NCBI GenBank assembly: GCA_011620465.1
Contig: WOZC01000171.1
Span: 1 to 29,666 of the forward strand
DNA: 29,666 nucleotides
Source: Anaerolineaceae bacterium
GTDB lineage: Bacteria; Chloroflexota; Anaerolineae; Anaerolineales; Anaerolineaceae
Direction: 5' to 3'
Shown here: positions 7,813-15,805 of the stretch, piece by piece
Numbering within the stretch: the first letter of the stretch is position 1
Layout of the letters: each line of letters opens with the position of its first letter
Position numbers and translations under genes: made by a program
The notes under the pieces: model-generated
What the model saw: the letters and a program-made list of their open reading frames with translations, nothing else
Databases searched by the model: none
What the model was told of the DNA's origin: nothing

Positions 7813-7906
7813 TCAACTGATAAGGCCTGGTCATATTATGGTTGTAGGACGAATTCCGCTGTTGAACCCTGCTTTTGTTCAGGTTGGATAATCTTTTCCG
7901 ATGAAC

Positions 7907-7943
7907 ATCAGGATCCTTGGCTACGCTCAGGATTACAAGGATC
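7907..7943 (-). repeat. Palindromic dispersed-repeat copy between modC and the esterase gene
   Basis: Arms GATCCTTG (7912-7919) and CAAGGATC (7936-7943) are perfect 8-bp inverted repeats around 16 nt, and the outer arm runs into the esterase stop codon. Read on the - strand from 7936, the core GTAATCCTGAGCGTAGCCAA would translate as VILSVAKDP, which I recognise as the signature of short dispersed repeats common in environmental genomes (memory, not a search). A related copy lies within the penicillin-binding protein gene at 29136-29160 (18 of 25 positions match by my alignment). It may act as a two-way transcription terminator. Confidence 0.6.
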
Positions 7944-8769
7944 AATAATCGATTGTTCCAAACAAAAACGTCAGTGGGATGTGCACGCGCTCTGACCATG
8001 CTTTTGTGGTGTGATCCTCCCCCGGGAAGCTCCAGCTGGCAAAGTCCTTGCCTTCGCGATAGCCCTTTTGCCGCAAAAGCGAATCCACCTTCGCTTGCCA
8101 TGGGGCATAATCCCGGTCGAGCCCTTCACTGCCATAGTCAAAATAGAACTTGTGTTTGCCTGGCTCGGGAAGCTTCTCTTGCAGGTAGGCGATCATCCCA
8201 TCGCCAAGGATAGGCCAATGAGTGGAGAGGCAAGCGGTTTTGCTGAAAATCTGTGGGAATTCACATAGCAGATACATAGAGATCATGCCTCCCAGACTTG
8301 AACCCATCAGGGCGGTGTTCTCCATTTCGGGGAGGGTGCGATAGCGTTGGTCAATGGCTGGTTTGACCATTTCCACCAGCCAATTGATGAATTGATCTGA
8401 CATTGGTCGCTTCAAATCGTTGATTGATTTTCTGGTAGATGCCGCAAAAGCTTCCAACCCACCTGGGTAGTCCAGGGCTTTGGCAGGTAGATATTCAAAT
8501 CGACGGTTAATCGTGCTGGGAATCGCCACAACAATGGGAGGGGTGATTTTTTCTTCGGCAGCCAAATTTGAGATAGCCCGGTGCACATTCCAGCCGCCAC
8601 CCCTGGAGCGGAACTGGTCGAATACCATTTGACCGTCCTGCATATATAGGACAGGGAAGTGTTGTGAGGGGTTCTGCTGATATTCCACCGGAAGCCAAAC
8701 GTCCACCCGCCGCCGTAGAAGTCCGGGGATATTCAGGTCACGATGAGTTTCGAGCGCTACTTGTTGCAT
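7942..8769 (-). CDS. Alpha/beta hydrolase, putative esterase (esterase D/PF00756-like)
   Basis: The 275-aa protein has the order of an esterase D-like alpha/beta hydrolase: an N-terminal strand RRVDVWLPVEY, an oxyanion-hole region PVLYMQDGQMVF (39-50), the nucleophile elbow GSSLGG with Ser158, and a late His in GEDHTTKAW (His253). The acid is probably Asp211 or Asp218 in YFDYGSEGLDRDY. There is no signal peptide, so it should be cytoplasmic and act on a small or peptidyl ester; the substrate is unknown. A palindrome (8789-8804) overlapping a possible -10 lies 20-35 nt upstream of the start. The gene follows the hppA terminator and so probably has its own promoter. It converges on modC. Confidence 0.82.
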   Translation of the reverse strand: MQQVALETHRDLNIPGLLRRRVDVWLPVEYQQNPSQHFPVLYMQDGQMVFDQFRSRGGGWNVHRAISNLAAEEKITPPIVVAIPSTINRRFEYLPAKALDYPGGLEAFAASTRKSINDLKRPMSDQFINWLVEMVKPAIDQRYRTLPEMENTALMGSSLGGMISMYLLCEFPQIFSKTACLSTHWPILGDGMIAYLQEKLPEPGKHKFYFDYGSEGLDRDYAPWQAKVDSLLRQKGYREGKDFASWSFPGEDHTTKAWSERVHIPLTFLFGTIDY

Positions 8770-8788
8770 CCATCACCTGCCAACTTGA

Positions 8789-8804
8789 ATTACAAGATTG
8801 TAAT
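8789..8804 (-). promoter_or_regulatory. 16-bp palindrome upstream of the esterase gene
   Basis: Perfect 7-bp arms ATTACAA (8789-8795) and TTGTAAT (8798-8804) flank two bases. On the - strand it contains TACAAT (8802-8797), a possible -10 box 27 nt before the esterase ATG. The overlap of palindrome and -10 is the geometry of a repressor operator. No good -35 is visible. Confidence 0.35.
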
Positions 8805-8829
8805 GATGGAATTCTAACCGGTTCTTTTT

Positions 8830-8863
8830 TAAAAAATCTGCCTGTAGAGAACTGCAGGCAGAT
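8830..8863 (-). terminator. Rho-independent terminator after hppA
   Basis: Read on the - strand, a 9-bp stem (8863-8855 with 8844-8836, ATCTGCCTG/CAGGCAGAT) with a 10-nt loop is followed by a run of T residues (8836-8831). It lies 18 nt past the hppA stop codon. Confidence 0.8.
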
Positions 8864-8880
8864 GTTTGATCAATTAAGTC

Positions 8881-10965
8881 TTATCCAAATAAATGGAAAA
8901 CAGCAATAATCGGAGCAAAAAGCGAAGCAACCAGGCTCATGACCGTGATCAGTGTGTTCAGGGAAGGACCAGCGGTATCTTTGAATGGATCCCCCACGGT
9001 ATCTCCAACTACAGCAGCTTTGTGTGCATCAGAGCCCGGACCACCAAATTTTCCGGTCTCGATGAATTTCTTTGCATTGTCCCATAAACCACCAGCGTTG
9101 CTCATCAACAATGCGAAAATGACACCAGTGAAAATGGCACCGCCCAGGAAACCACCCAAAGCATTCGGTCCAAGCAGGAAGCCAACGACCAAAGGCAGCC
9201 CCACAGCCAAAAAAGCAGGCAAAATCAGGGAGGACAACGCGCCTTCAGCTGCCAGGCTGACACATCGTTCGTAATCCGGTTTGTGTGTGCCTGCCAGGAT
9301 GCCAGGTTCCTCCCTGAATTGACGGCGGACTTCTTCGATCATATCAAAGGCATTATGGGTTACCGAAAGCATCAATAGCGCGCTGAACAAAGGCGGCGTC
9401 ATCGCGCCCAGGAACACTCCAGCAACCACGATAGGTTCTCTCAGGCTGATCGATATGCTGACCCCGGCGGCTTGAACCACCTCTGCATATGCAGCAAAAA
9501 GGGCGATGACTGTCAAAGCAGCCGCGCTGATAGAAAAACCCTTGGTAATGGCTTTTGCTGTGTTTCCAGCTGAATCAAGTTCATCGGCACGTACAATCAC
9601 TTCATGATCCATGCCTGCCATTTCCGCGATGCCGCGGGCGTTATCCACAATTGGACCATAAGCGTCGGCAGAGACGATCATACCGCTGATCGAAAGCATT
9701 CCGACCGCGCTGATACCGATCCCATAAATACCGCTAAGGCCAAAAGACTCTGCAACATAGTAAGAAATCAATGTTGCGGCTGCGATACCAATAACTGAGG
9801 GCACAATGGAAATCAAGCCGTAACTGAAACCTGTGATAATGTTGATAGCCGAACCAGAGGTGGAAACCCGGGCAGTTTCCCTCACTGGTTTACGCGTATC
9901 ATTCGTAAAATAATCCGATGTAAATCCAATGATCACACCGGTAACCAGGCCAGTCACTGCTGCCCAAAATATTCCAGGATTGACATCTGTGAAGCGGACA
10001 AAAAAGAGCAGGAAAATTGCGAAAATGATACAGGTGACAACAGTTCCACGATTAAGAGCCGGACCGGGTTTTTGACCTTCTTTGACACGAACAAGAGAGA
10101 CACCAATCAAGGAGGCGATGATTCCCAACATGCACAAGATCAGGGGTACAACCGTATACTTGATATGTTCGGCCTGGCTTAATCCCATGGAAGCACCAAG
10201 CAGCATAACTGCGACCGCACTGGCGACATAACTGTCAAAAATATCCGCGCCCATGCCTGCCACATCACCAACGTTATCGCCAACATTATCTGCAACAACA
10301 GCTGGGTTGCGAGGGTCGTCTTCGGGGATGCCGACTTCAACTTTACCGACCAGGTCAGCCGCGATATCTGCTGTTTTTGTATAAATACCACCGCCTGCTT
10401 TCGCAAGTAAAGCCAACATCGAAGCGCCAAAACTGAACCCAAGCACTGCTTCGGCGGTGCCAGTCCAGAGTAAGATAAGACTCATTCCGATGACTGCCAT
10501 ACCAACCATGGCAAGGCCAAGCACTGCGCCAGCATTGAAAGAGAGTTTGAAGGCACGTGAAAGGCTAAAATTGGCAGCAGTTGCGGTACGTACGTTTGCT
10601 TCAACTGCAACACGCATACCCAGGTAACCTGATATGGCTGAACTAATTGCCCCTGCAATGAATGCCAGTGACATAATCAGACCATCCTTGAAATGCAAGG
10701 TGACGGCGCCACCACCAGCGGTCTCGGGTTGGATACTGAAGACAATCGCGATGATCGCCCCAATAAGGACTGCCAGAATTCCTAAAGCACGGTAAAGTTT
10801 TACAAGATAGGCATTTGAACCTTCTTTGATCCAGGAAGCCACTTCTTTGGCACGTTCGGTGCCTGGATCTTGCTTGATCACCCAAAAATAAAGATAGAGT
10901 GCAACCCCCAGTGAAATTACGCCAGCGACAATTGCGAGATAAATCCAATTCATGTAGTTGTTCAT
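8881..10965 (-). CDS. hppA: Membrane-bound proton-pumping pyrophosphatase, K+-independent type
   Basis: This 694-aa integral membrane pump uses pyrophosphate hydrolysis to move protons across the membrane. Conserved pyrophosphate/Mg-binding blocks are intact: GGGIYTKTADIAADLVGKVE (191-210), the EDDPRNPAVVADNVGDNVGD block (215-234), DAYGPIVDNA (434-443), and the C-terminal GDTVGDPFKDTAGPS segment. The segment GNTAKAITKG (467-476) has Lys471 and Thr474 where K+-dependent enzymes have Ala and Gly/Ala, which by published work on this family marks K+-independent proton pumps. I count well over a dozen hydrophobic stretches. The ATG at 10965 is 21 nt after an upstream gene of unknown function, with only a weak ribosome site, and a terminator follows. 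Confidence 0.95.
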   Translation of the reverse strand: MNNYMNWIYLAIVAGVISLGVALYLYFWVIKQDPGTERAKEVASWIKEGSNAYLVKLYRALGILAVLIGAIIAIVFSIQPETAGGGAVTLHFKDGLIMSLAFIAGAISSAISGYLGMRVAVEANVRTATAANFSLSRAFKLSFNAGAVLGLAMVGMAVIGMSLILLWTGTAEAVLGFSFGASMLALLAKAGGGIYTKTADIAADLVGKVEVGIPEDDPRNPAVVADNVGDNVGDVAGMGADIFDSYVASAVAVMLLGASMGLSQAEHIKYTVVPLILCMLGIIASLIGVSLVRVKEGQKPGPALNRGTVVTCIIFAIFLLFFVRFTDVNPGIFWAAVTGLVTGVIIGFTSDYFTNDTRKPVRETARVSTSGSAINIITGFSYGLISIVPSVIGIAAATLISYYVAESFGLSGIYGIGISAVGMLSISGMIVSADAYGPIVDNARGIAEMAGMDHEVIVRADELDSAGNTAKAITKGFSISAAALTVIALFAAYAEVVQAAGVSISISLREPIVVAGVFLGAMTPPLFSALLMLSVTHNAFDMIEEVRRQFREEPGILAGTHKPDYERCVSLAAEGALSSLILPAFLAVGLPLVVGFLLGPNALGGFLGGAIFTGVIFALLMSNAGGLWDNAKKFIETGKFGGPGSDAHKAAVVGDTVGDPFKDTAGPSLNTLITVMSLVASLFAPIIAVFHLFG

Positions 10966-10986
10966 ATAATTTGCTTTAGCTTTCGT

Positions 10987-11751
10987 TTACATATTTGCTG
11001 ATCTGAACCAGCGGTAGTTATTAGTTCGAATTTCTTCTTGGCTGGGCATGGGAAAATAACGCAGTTGCTTTTGATTGCCCACAAAAAATCCATTCTTGAT
11101 CGTTCGATAATAAATATTTGGAGAGTGGACACGATCAACCATCTTGGTAGCCGCATATTTGGTTTTCACGTCGCTGAGGCACTGGCGCAGATGGTCCCTG
11201 TTGCTGTAAGGAAGGTTTTCCATTAAGCCCATCTCAGGGTCATCCGCCAGCTCGCCAAGCTGTAGTTCTGTAAAAACGATAGCAGGGAGAGTAACGAGAG
11301 AAACCGGATTTCGCACGATGGTGTCTATGAAAGCTAAAGGACCCAAACGGCTGACAACCAACGGGGAAACCGGCACAATTTCCTGGTACAGATGCAATTG
11401 CTCTACCTCATTGGGTATCTGGTTGGACGGGCTTAGTTCAAGCGTACGACCGTCCATGGTGGTCAGGTACAGATGCTTCAAAACATCAAAATCCATATGC
11501 TCCAAAACACGATAGACCGAGACATAGACTGAAGCTTTCAAGCTTCCATCTTCGTGGGGAATACAGCGCGCATAAGCTTCTTCTACACGAAAATACGGAT
11601 CTCGAAAGTCGGGGTCGACTTCAAAAAACATCGCCTGACCGCGGGATTTTTTGGCTGACCCTACTGCGTAGTATGTACCAAACTCCTCCGGGCAAAGCAT
11701 CGAGGCAATCAATGCTTCTGGAAGTAAAGAAAGGTAAAGGTAAATTGCCAT
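10987..11751 (-). CDS. Conserved-looking protein of unknown function upstream of hppA
   Basis: I do not recognise this 254-aa protein. It has no transmembrane helix or clear signal peptide, although the first 17 residues are hydrophobic (MAIYLYLSLLPEALIAS). The rest looks globular, mixed alpha/beta, with several aromatic-rich strands (FRDPYFRVEEAYARC, IYYRTIKNGFFVGNQ). Two early Cys (in SMLCPEE and YARCIP) and a third in RQCLSD are present without a metal-binding pattern. The start is well supported by an AAAAGGAG ribosome site 6 nt before the ATG. It lies 21 nt upstream of hppA on the same strand, so the two are probably co-transcribed. That suggests, but does not show, a link to pyrophosphate or membrane energy metabolism. 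Confidence 0.65.
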   Translation of the reverse strand: MAIYLYLSLLPEALIASMLCPEEFGTYYAVGSAKKSRGQAMFFEVDPDFRDPYFRVEEAYARCIPHEDGSLKASVYVSVYRVLEHMDFDVLKHLYLTTMDGRTLELSPSNQIPNEVEQLHLYQEIVPVSPLVVSRLGPLAFIDTIVRNPVSLVTLPAIVFTELQLGELADDPEMGLMENLPYSNRDHLRQCLSDVKTKYAATKMVDRVHSPNIYYRTIKNGFFVGNQKQLRYFPMPSQEEIRTNNYRWFRSANM

Positions 11752-11906
11752 TCGTAACTCCTTTTCTCTAAGGTATCGAAAACCAGGTATTAAACCCGGT
11801 CCCGACCATTATTATTGTAACTGCAATTCGCTCCGATTCGGGTCGATTCGTCGAAATCAGCGGGGAATTTGCTTTTTTTATCGTCATAAACTGTCTGTAA
11901 ACAGAT

Positions 11907-11935
11907 ATAAAAACACCCTCACGGAGAGGGTGTTT
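11907..11935 (-). terminator. Rho-independent terminator after the 154-aa lipoprotein gene
   Basis: On the - strand, a 10-bp stem (11935-11926 with 11920-11911) with a 5-nt loop is followed by T residues. It lies 17 nt after the lipoprotein stop codon and closes the ribF/thyX-like/lipoprotein transcript. Confidence 0.8.
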
Positions 11936-11952
11936 GATCAGCGATCAAATAT

Positions 11953-12417
11953 CTATTTTGAAATTAACCAGTCGATAATTGCCTGCATGGACCCTTCGGA
12001 CAGCTGCAAGTGGGTGTGTGTTGCGTTCGTCAGAATCTCACGCCACTGTTCTGCAGTCAGATCTTTGTCTAAAAGAAACTGGAGACTATGATTTTGACCG
12101 ATGAGGACCGTCAAATATGCTTCCATTTCCGCATCATAGTTCGGGCTGGCTGGATCGACCGGGTACGCCATTGCAGGGTCAAAGGCAGTCACTGCTGGAT
12201 CCTGCCCGACTGGGTAAGCATTCTGGATTGGGGCAGCAAGTTCCTCAGTTGGAGAGGCTGAAACAACTTCGGGCTCAGTCGCTGTACCATCGCCTCCATC
12301 CACAACTGGTAGATTGACCGTATTTGTTTCAGTGGTGGGTTCGGATTTTCCGCAAGCAGCAAGTACAAAAGTGAATACCAACATCAGGGCAATGATTATC
12401 GTTATTTGTTTTTTCAT
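11953..12417 (-). CDS. Small lipoprotein of unknown function
   Basis: The 154-aa product has a textbook lipoprotein signal: MKKQ, a hydrophobic core, and lipobox LAAC with Cys22. A disordered, acidic, Thr/Pro-rich linker follows (about 25-85). The C-terminal part (about 92-154) is a predicted helical domain containing EQWREILTNATHTHLQLSEG, whose family I do not recognise. The AAAGGAAAC ribosome site before the ATG fits. It starts 32 nt after the thyX-like stop on the same strand and is followed by a terminator, so it is the last gene of that transcript. Its His-rich motif (THTHLQ) might bind metal, but this is speculation. Confidence 0.65.
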   Translation of the reverse strand: MKKQITIIIALMLVFTFVLAACGKSEPTTETNTVNLPVVDGGDGTATEPEVVSASPTEELAAPIQNAYPVGQDPAVTAFDPAMAYPVDPASPNYDAEMEAYLTVLIGQNHSLQFLLDKDLTAEQWREILTNATHTHLQLSEGSMQAIIDWLISK

Positions 12418-12449
12418 AGTTTCCTTTCCGCCGGCAGTGCCGACAACGT

Positions 12450-13883
12450 TTAGATTATACCTTTTTCGGCAACCTTACTAAAATACTGAGTTTCAAGTTT
12501 CTGGCTGCTCAGGTCGTTATTTGCCATAATTTTCTCAGCAAACAGCGGGTAATGCGGCTGCAGTAATTCCAACATACCATAGGCAACCCGGCGGATCGAG
12601 AAGTGGGCGTTATTGGCGCTGCGCAGCTTGATGAAATGGAAAAGTGAACGCAGGTTAGCCTGGCAGAAAACCCGGCGGTTGTATGCATTTGGCAGAACAT
12701 ACGCTGCAACCTGGGGGTTCCAGGCTGCTATCTGCTCATAAAGCCCGGCGATCTCAACCATGCAAGCCTTGTACTTATCCTCAAGGCCTGCTTCACTGAT
12801 TGCCAGGGGTATGGCATAACCATGATCAATGGAAAAATCCTGGACGGTTTGGGTCATCATGCGGTGGCGTTTGAACTCAAAATAGGCTCCCTGGTCCATG
12901 ATCAAGTCAAAGGAAGCATTTGCATATTCCAATTCTCGCAATGGGTTATCGAACTTGCCCACTTTTTCAAAAAGCTTGTCAACAATTGCCTGCTTTTCCG
13001 CCTGGGTTAATGACTGAACATGATCCAGGCAATCCTGAAAACTTGCCTTTCCAAAACGGTAGAGCACTGCTGCCAGGATTTTATCTTCCCCGTTCTGATC
13101 AATGCTTGTTAATTGGAAGGGCTCAGAAAGAGTGTTTGGCAAACCGGATGAAAGATCGCGGGCGTAATGAGACACCTCCGGCAAATAGGCGATAGGTTCG
13201 GCATGTTTGACCAGTGTTGGCAGTTCTTGGGTCGCGACCTGTTTGACTTCCTCTCCAATCAGGCGCACTTCCATCAGGTCTGATGAGAGCATTTTACGGA
13301 TAGCATATTCCAGGGCACGGGCATTGATTGTCAGACCGACATTCGCCATTGAGGCAGCCGGCAGGACAAAGCGAGCCACATCCACTGCTTTCAACTTCGA
13401 GCGGTTGAGCCAGGATCTTTCTGATTCGCCTTCTTCGCTCTCCGTCTGAGATTGTCCCCAGGGCAAGAGCCCATCCAAAATCTCGCTATACGTGACAAAG
13501 AGATGGGAAAGATGATCCTCGTATGTCTTCGCGAAGGGACTGTGACGGATCTCAGGGGGTATAACAAAAGCACTCGAATCCCACTGTTGATAGCGCGTCG
13601 ATTTTTCAGTATAAGAAGCGAGACGATTCGATTCGATAGTCTCGATTGCGAGGCGGGAGACATTTTCCAGCGCAAGGTGCAGGACCGCGTGCTCAGCAAC
13701 ACTGCTGTGACCATAGCCAACGATCCATTTTTCGCTGAATTCAGTGCTGCGCTCTTCATCCAGCTCAGCGGCAATCTGATCAAAAGGTTCAGGAGAGCGG
13801 GAGGTTTTTGCAAAAGTGACTGCGATGGTCTCTGCACTTAAATTACGGGGGCTCAAGCGATAGATTCTGCGCTTAAATTCCAT
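12450..13883 (-). CDS. Two-repeat flavin-dependent thymidylate synthase-like protein
   Basis: ThyX makes dTMP from dUMP using FAD, NADPH and methylene-tetrahydrofolate. This 477-aa protein is about twice the usual 220-250 aa because it holds two ThyX-like repeats (about 5-235 and 265-460). The signature RHRxxSxxxxSxRY is split between them: repeat 1 reads SNRLASYTEKSTRY (85-98), keeping the second part but losing Arg and His; repeat 2 keeps RHR (339-341) but not the SxRY end. Both keep the later LP...N-x-R block (173-189, 397-412), and the LR of LRSANNAH survives only in repeat 2. I chose the ATG at 13883, with GGAGG 10 nt upstream, over an in-frame start 7 codons earlier. It overlaps ribF by 11 nt. 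Whether it makes dTMP is uncertain. Confidence 0.8.
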   Translation of the reverse strand: MEFKRRIYRLSPRNLSAETIAVTFAKTSRSPEPFDQIAAELDEERSTEFSEKWIVGYGHSSVAEHAVLHLALENVSRLAIETIESNRLASYTEKSTRYQQWDSSAFVIPPEIRHSPFAKTYEDHLSHLFVTYSEILDGLLPWGQSQTESEEGESERSWLNRSKLKAVDVARFVLPAASMANVGLTINARALEYAIRKMLSSDLMEVRLIGEEVKQVATQELPTLVKHAEPIAYLPEVSHYARDLSSGLPNTLSEPFQLTSIDQNGEDKILAAVLYRFGKASFQDCLDHVQSLTQAEKQAIVDKLFEKVGKFDNPLRELEYANASFDLIMDQGAYFEFKRHRMMTQTVQDFSIDHGYAIPLAISEAGLEDKYKACMVEIAGLYEQIAAWNPQVAAYVLPNAYNRRVFCQANLRSLFHFIKLRSANNAHFSIRRVAYGMLELLQPHYPLFAEKIMANNDLSSQKLETQYFSKVAEKGII

Positions 13884-14802
13884 GATCCAGGATCCTCCGG
13901 GCATCTGTTTTATCTTGCTCGATCTGACTGATCAAGTCTTCAATGTGGTCGTATTTGATCTCTTCCCTCAAGAAGCGGACAAATTTAACGTGTATGATCT
14001 TGTCATAGATATCAGCATCAAAATCGAGCAGAAGCGTCTCGACACTGGGCTTGCGACCATCATCAAAGGTTGGTCGGATACCCACATTCGTCACGCCCTG
14101 GCAGATCTGACCATTCACCTCCACCAAGGTGGCATACACCCCAAAACGGGGTAACTTTCGTTGGATGTCAAAGTAAAGATTTGCGGTTGGGAAACCCAAC
14201 TTGGTACCTCTGTGCTTGCCGGGAGCAACAAGACCCGAAAGCACATAAGGTCGACCAAGCAACCTGGCAGTTTGTTCAACTTCACCAGAATCCAGCGTCT
14301 GCCGAATCCGTTGGGATGAGACCACCTGTCCATCCAGCATCACCGGCGGGATATCCAGGCAAGACACGCCCATCTGCATGCAGACTCCTTGCAGGACATC
14401 CCCTGTACCCTTCCGACCTTTACCAAGAGCAAAGTTTTCGCCTACCAACAGCCCTTTCAAGGGAACAAAGGAGTTGAGTTTGGTCATGAATTGTTGCGTG
14501 TCGAGGTCTGCTAACTGTTGATTAAATGGTAAGCAGAGGATCACGTCCAAACCGGTCTGTGCCAGGAGTTCTTTTTTCTCCGCGCGATCATTCAGGTAAA
14601 AGCCTTCCACTTCCTGGGTGAAATAAACACGGGGGTGAGGCCAAAAGGTCAGTGCGACAGAGAGAACATTATCCGCTCTGGCATGCTCAATAAGGCTTGA
14701 GATCAATTCCTGGTGACCCAGGTGCACTCCGTCAAAATTTCCGATAGTGATCCATGCGGGCTCAAGTGGTTTTTCAGGCCAGTCATTTATCATTCGACTC
14801 AT
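13873..14802 (-). CDS. ribF: Bifunctional riboflavin kinase / FAD synthetase
   Basis: This 309-aa cytoplasmic enzyme phosphorylates riboflavin to FMN and then adenylates it to FAD. The N-terminal FAD synthetase domain has the nucleotidyltransferase motif GNFDGVHLGHQ (21-31) and SSQRIRQTL (162-170). The C-terminal riboflavin kinase domain has GTKLGFPTANL (199-209) followed by GVYATLVEVNG and the NVGIRPTFDD segment. The ATG at 14802 has AAAGG 9 nt upstream; Met4 is an alternative. The gene starts just after the truB terminator, so it is expressed from readthrough or a promoter I could not identify. Its last 11 nt overlap the thyX-like gene, placing FAD synthesis next to a likely FAD user. Confidence 0.95.
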   Translation of the reverse strand: MSRMINDWPEKPLEPAWITIGNFDGVHLGHQELISSLIEHARADNVLSVALTFWPHPRVYFTQEVEGFYLNDRAEKKELLAQTGLDVILCLPFNQQLADLDTQQFMTKLNSFVPLKGLLVGENFALGKGRKGTGDVLQGVCMQMGVSCLDIPPVMLDGQVVSSQRIRQTLDSGEVEQTARLLGRPYVLSGLVAPGKHRGTKLGFPTANLYFDIQRKLPRFGVYATLVEVNGQICQGVTNVGIRPTFDDGRKPSVETLLLDFDADIYDKIIHVKFVRFLREEIKYDHIEDLISQIEQDKTDARRILDHGI

Positions 14803-14817
14803 CGATTTTTCCTTTGT

Positions 14818-14854
14818 AAAAAAACACCCCGCCGATTTTTAATTAGGCGGGGTG
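14818..14854 (-). terminator. Strong rho-independent terminator after truB
   Basis: On the - strand, a GC-rich 9-bp stem (CACCCCGCC with GGCGGGGTG, 14854-14846 and 14833-14825) with a 12-nt A/T-rich loop is followed by seven T residues (14824-14818). It lies 14 nt after the truB stop and only 16 nt before the ribF start. Confidence 0.93.
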
Positions 14855-14868
14855 GAACATAGTCGAAA

Positions 14869-15792
14869 TTAATTGCTGAAAACCTTTCGGGGTTGCCACT
14901 CACTGGTTTCAGCATCGTACTCAATCAAAGCGACCAATTCACCATCTTCGCTGATCGCTTTTGCCATCAAACCGTTCTCCAGCCCAGGTTCACCCGGAAT
15001 GCGGTGTCCATGGCTGATATCATCGGTTTGGCTGTCACTTACCACGATTGTGTACCAGTCTCCAAGGGCTTCTGCAGCCGGAATGAGATATTTGTACCAA
15101 TCGCCATTTTGGAAGGCTTCTTCCAATCGACGCAGCGATACCGCGTCGCGCAGACCAAAACGACCATTCTTGGTTCGGCGCAAACCAACCAACATGGCAC
15201 CGGAACCCAGTTTTTCTCCCAGGTCATTGGCAAGTGAACGCACATAGGTGCCGAATGAACACTGAATATCAATGACTGCTTCTGGTGGATCCCAATCGAG
15301 CAATTCAAGGCTATGCACGGTGATCAAACGCGGTTCTAATTCAACTTCTTTGCCTTCACGTGCTAATTCGTAAGCCCTTTTTCCCTTGACCTTCAAGGCT
15401 GAATACGCAGGAGGGGTTTGTTCAAATTCTCCAACAAATCCATTCAAGGCTTCTTCGAGTTCTTCATAACTGATGTCAACCGGTCGGCGGCTGGTGATCT
15501 CACCTTCCGTATCGTAGGTATTGGTTGTCATTCCAAACTTAATAACAGCCTGGTAGCGTTTATCTGACGCAGATACAAATTCGCTTAAACGAACTGCCGG
15601 ACCAACCAGGACAACCAAAACACCAGAAGCGCGTGGGTCAAGCGTGCCAGTATGACCAGCTCGATTGATACGGGTTCCTTTGCGGATGAATTGAACGACA
15701 TCATGGGAGGTCATTCCAACAGGCTTGTCCACGATTAAAACACCGGACACCTTATTAATTAAATTATCCTGAGGCTCTCTATTAAACTCCAT
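14869..15792 (-). CDS. truB: tRNA pseudouridine(55) synthase
   Basis: This 307-aa enzyme isomerises U55 in the T-loop of tRNAs to pseudouridine. The opening VSGVLIVDKPVGMTSHDVV (15-33) and the catalytic block GHTGTLDPRASGVL (46-59, catalytic Asp52) are diagnostic. Further family motifs are KRYQAVIKFGMTTNTYDTEG, QTPPAYSALKVKGKRAYELAREG and CSFGTYVRSLANDLGE. A C-terminal extension of about 60 residues (PUA-like region) completes the protein. The ATG follows a purine-rich AGAGGGAG ribosome site. It starts 13 nt after nrnA and is the last gene before the strong terminator, in the classic order infB-rbfA-nrnA-truB. Confidence 0.96.
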   Translation of the reverse strand: MEFNREPQDNLINKVSGVLIVDKPVGMTSHDVVQFIRKGTRINRAGHTGTLDPRASGVLVVLVGPAVRLSEFVSASDKRYQAVIKFGMTTNTYDTEGEITSRRPVDISYEELEEALNGFVGEFEQTPPAYSALKVKGKRAYELAREGKEVELEPRLITVHSLELLDWDPPEAVIDIQCSFGTYVRSLANDLGEKLGSGAMLVGLRRTKNGRFGLRDAVSLRRLEEAFQNGDWYKYLIPAAEALGDWYTIVVSDSQTDDISHGHRIPGEPGLENGLMAKAISEDGELVALIEYDAETSEWQPRKVFSN

Positions 15793-15805
15793 ACTCCCTC
15801 TGTTT

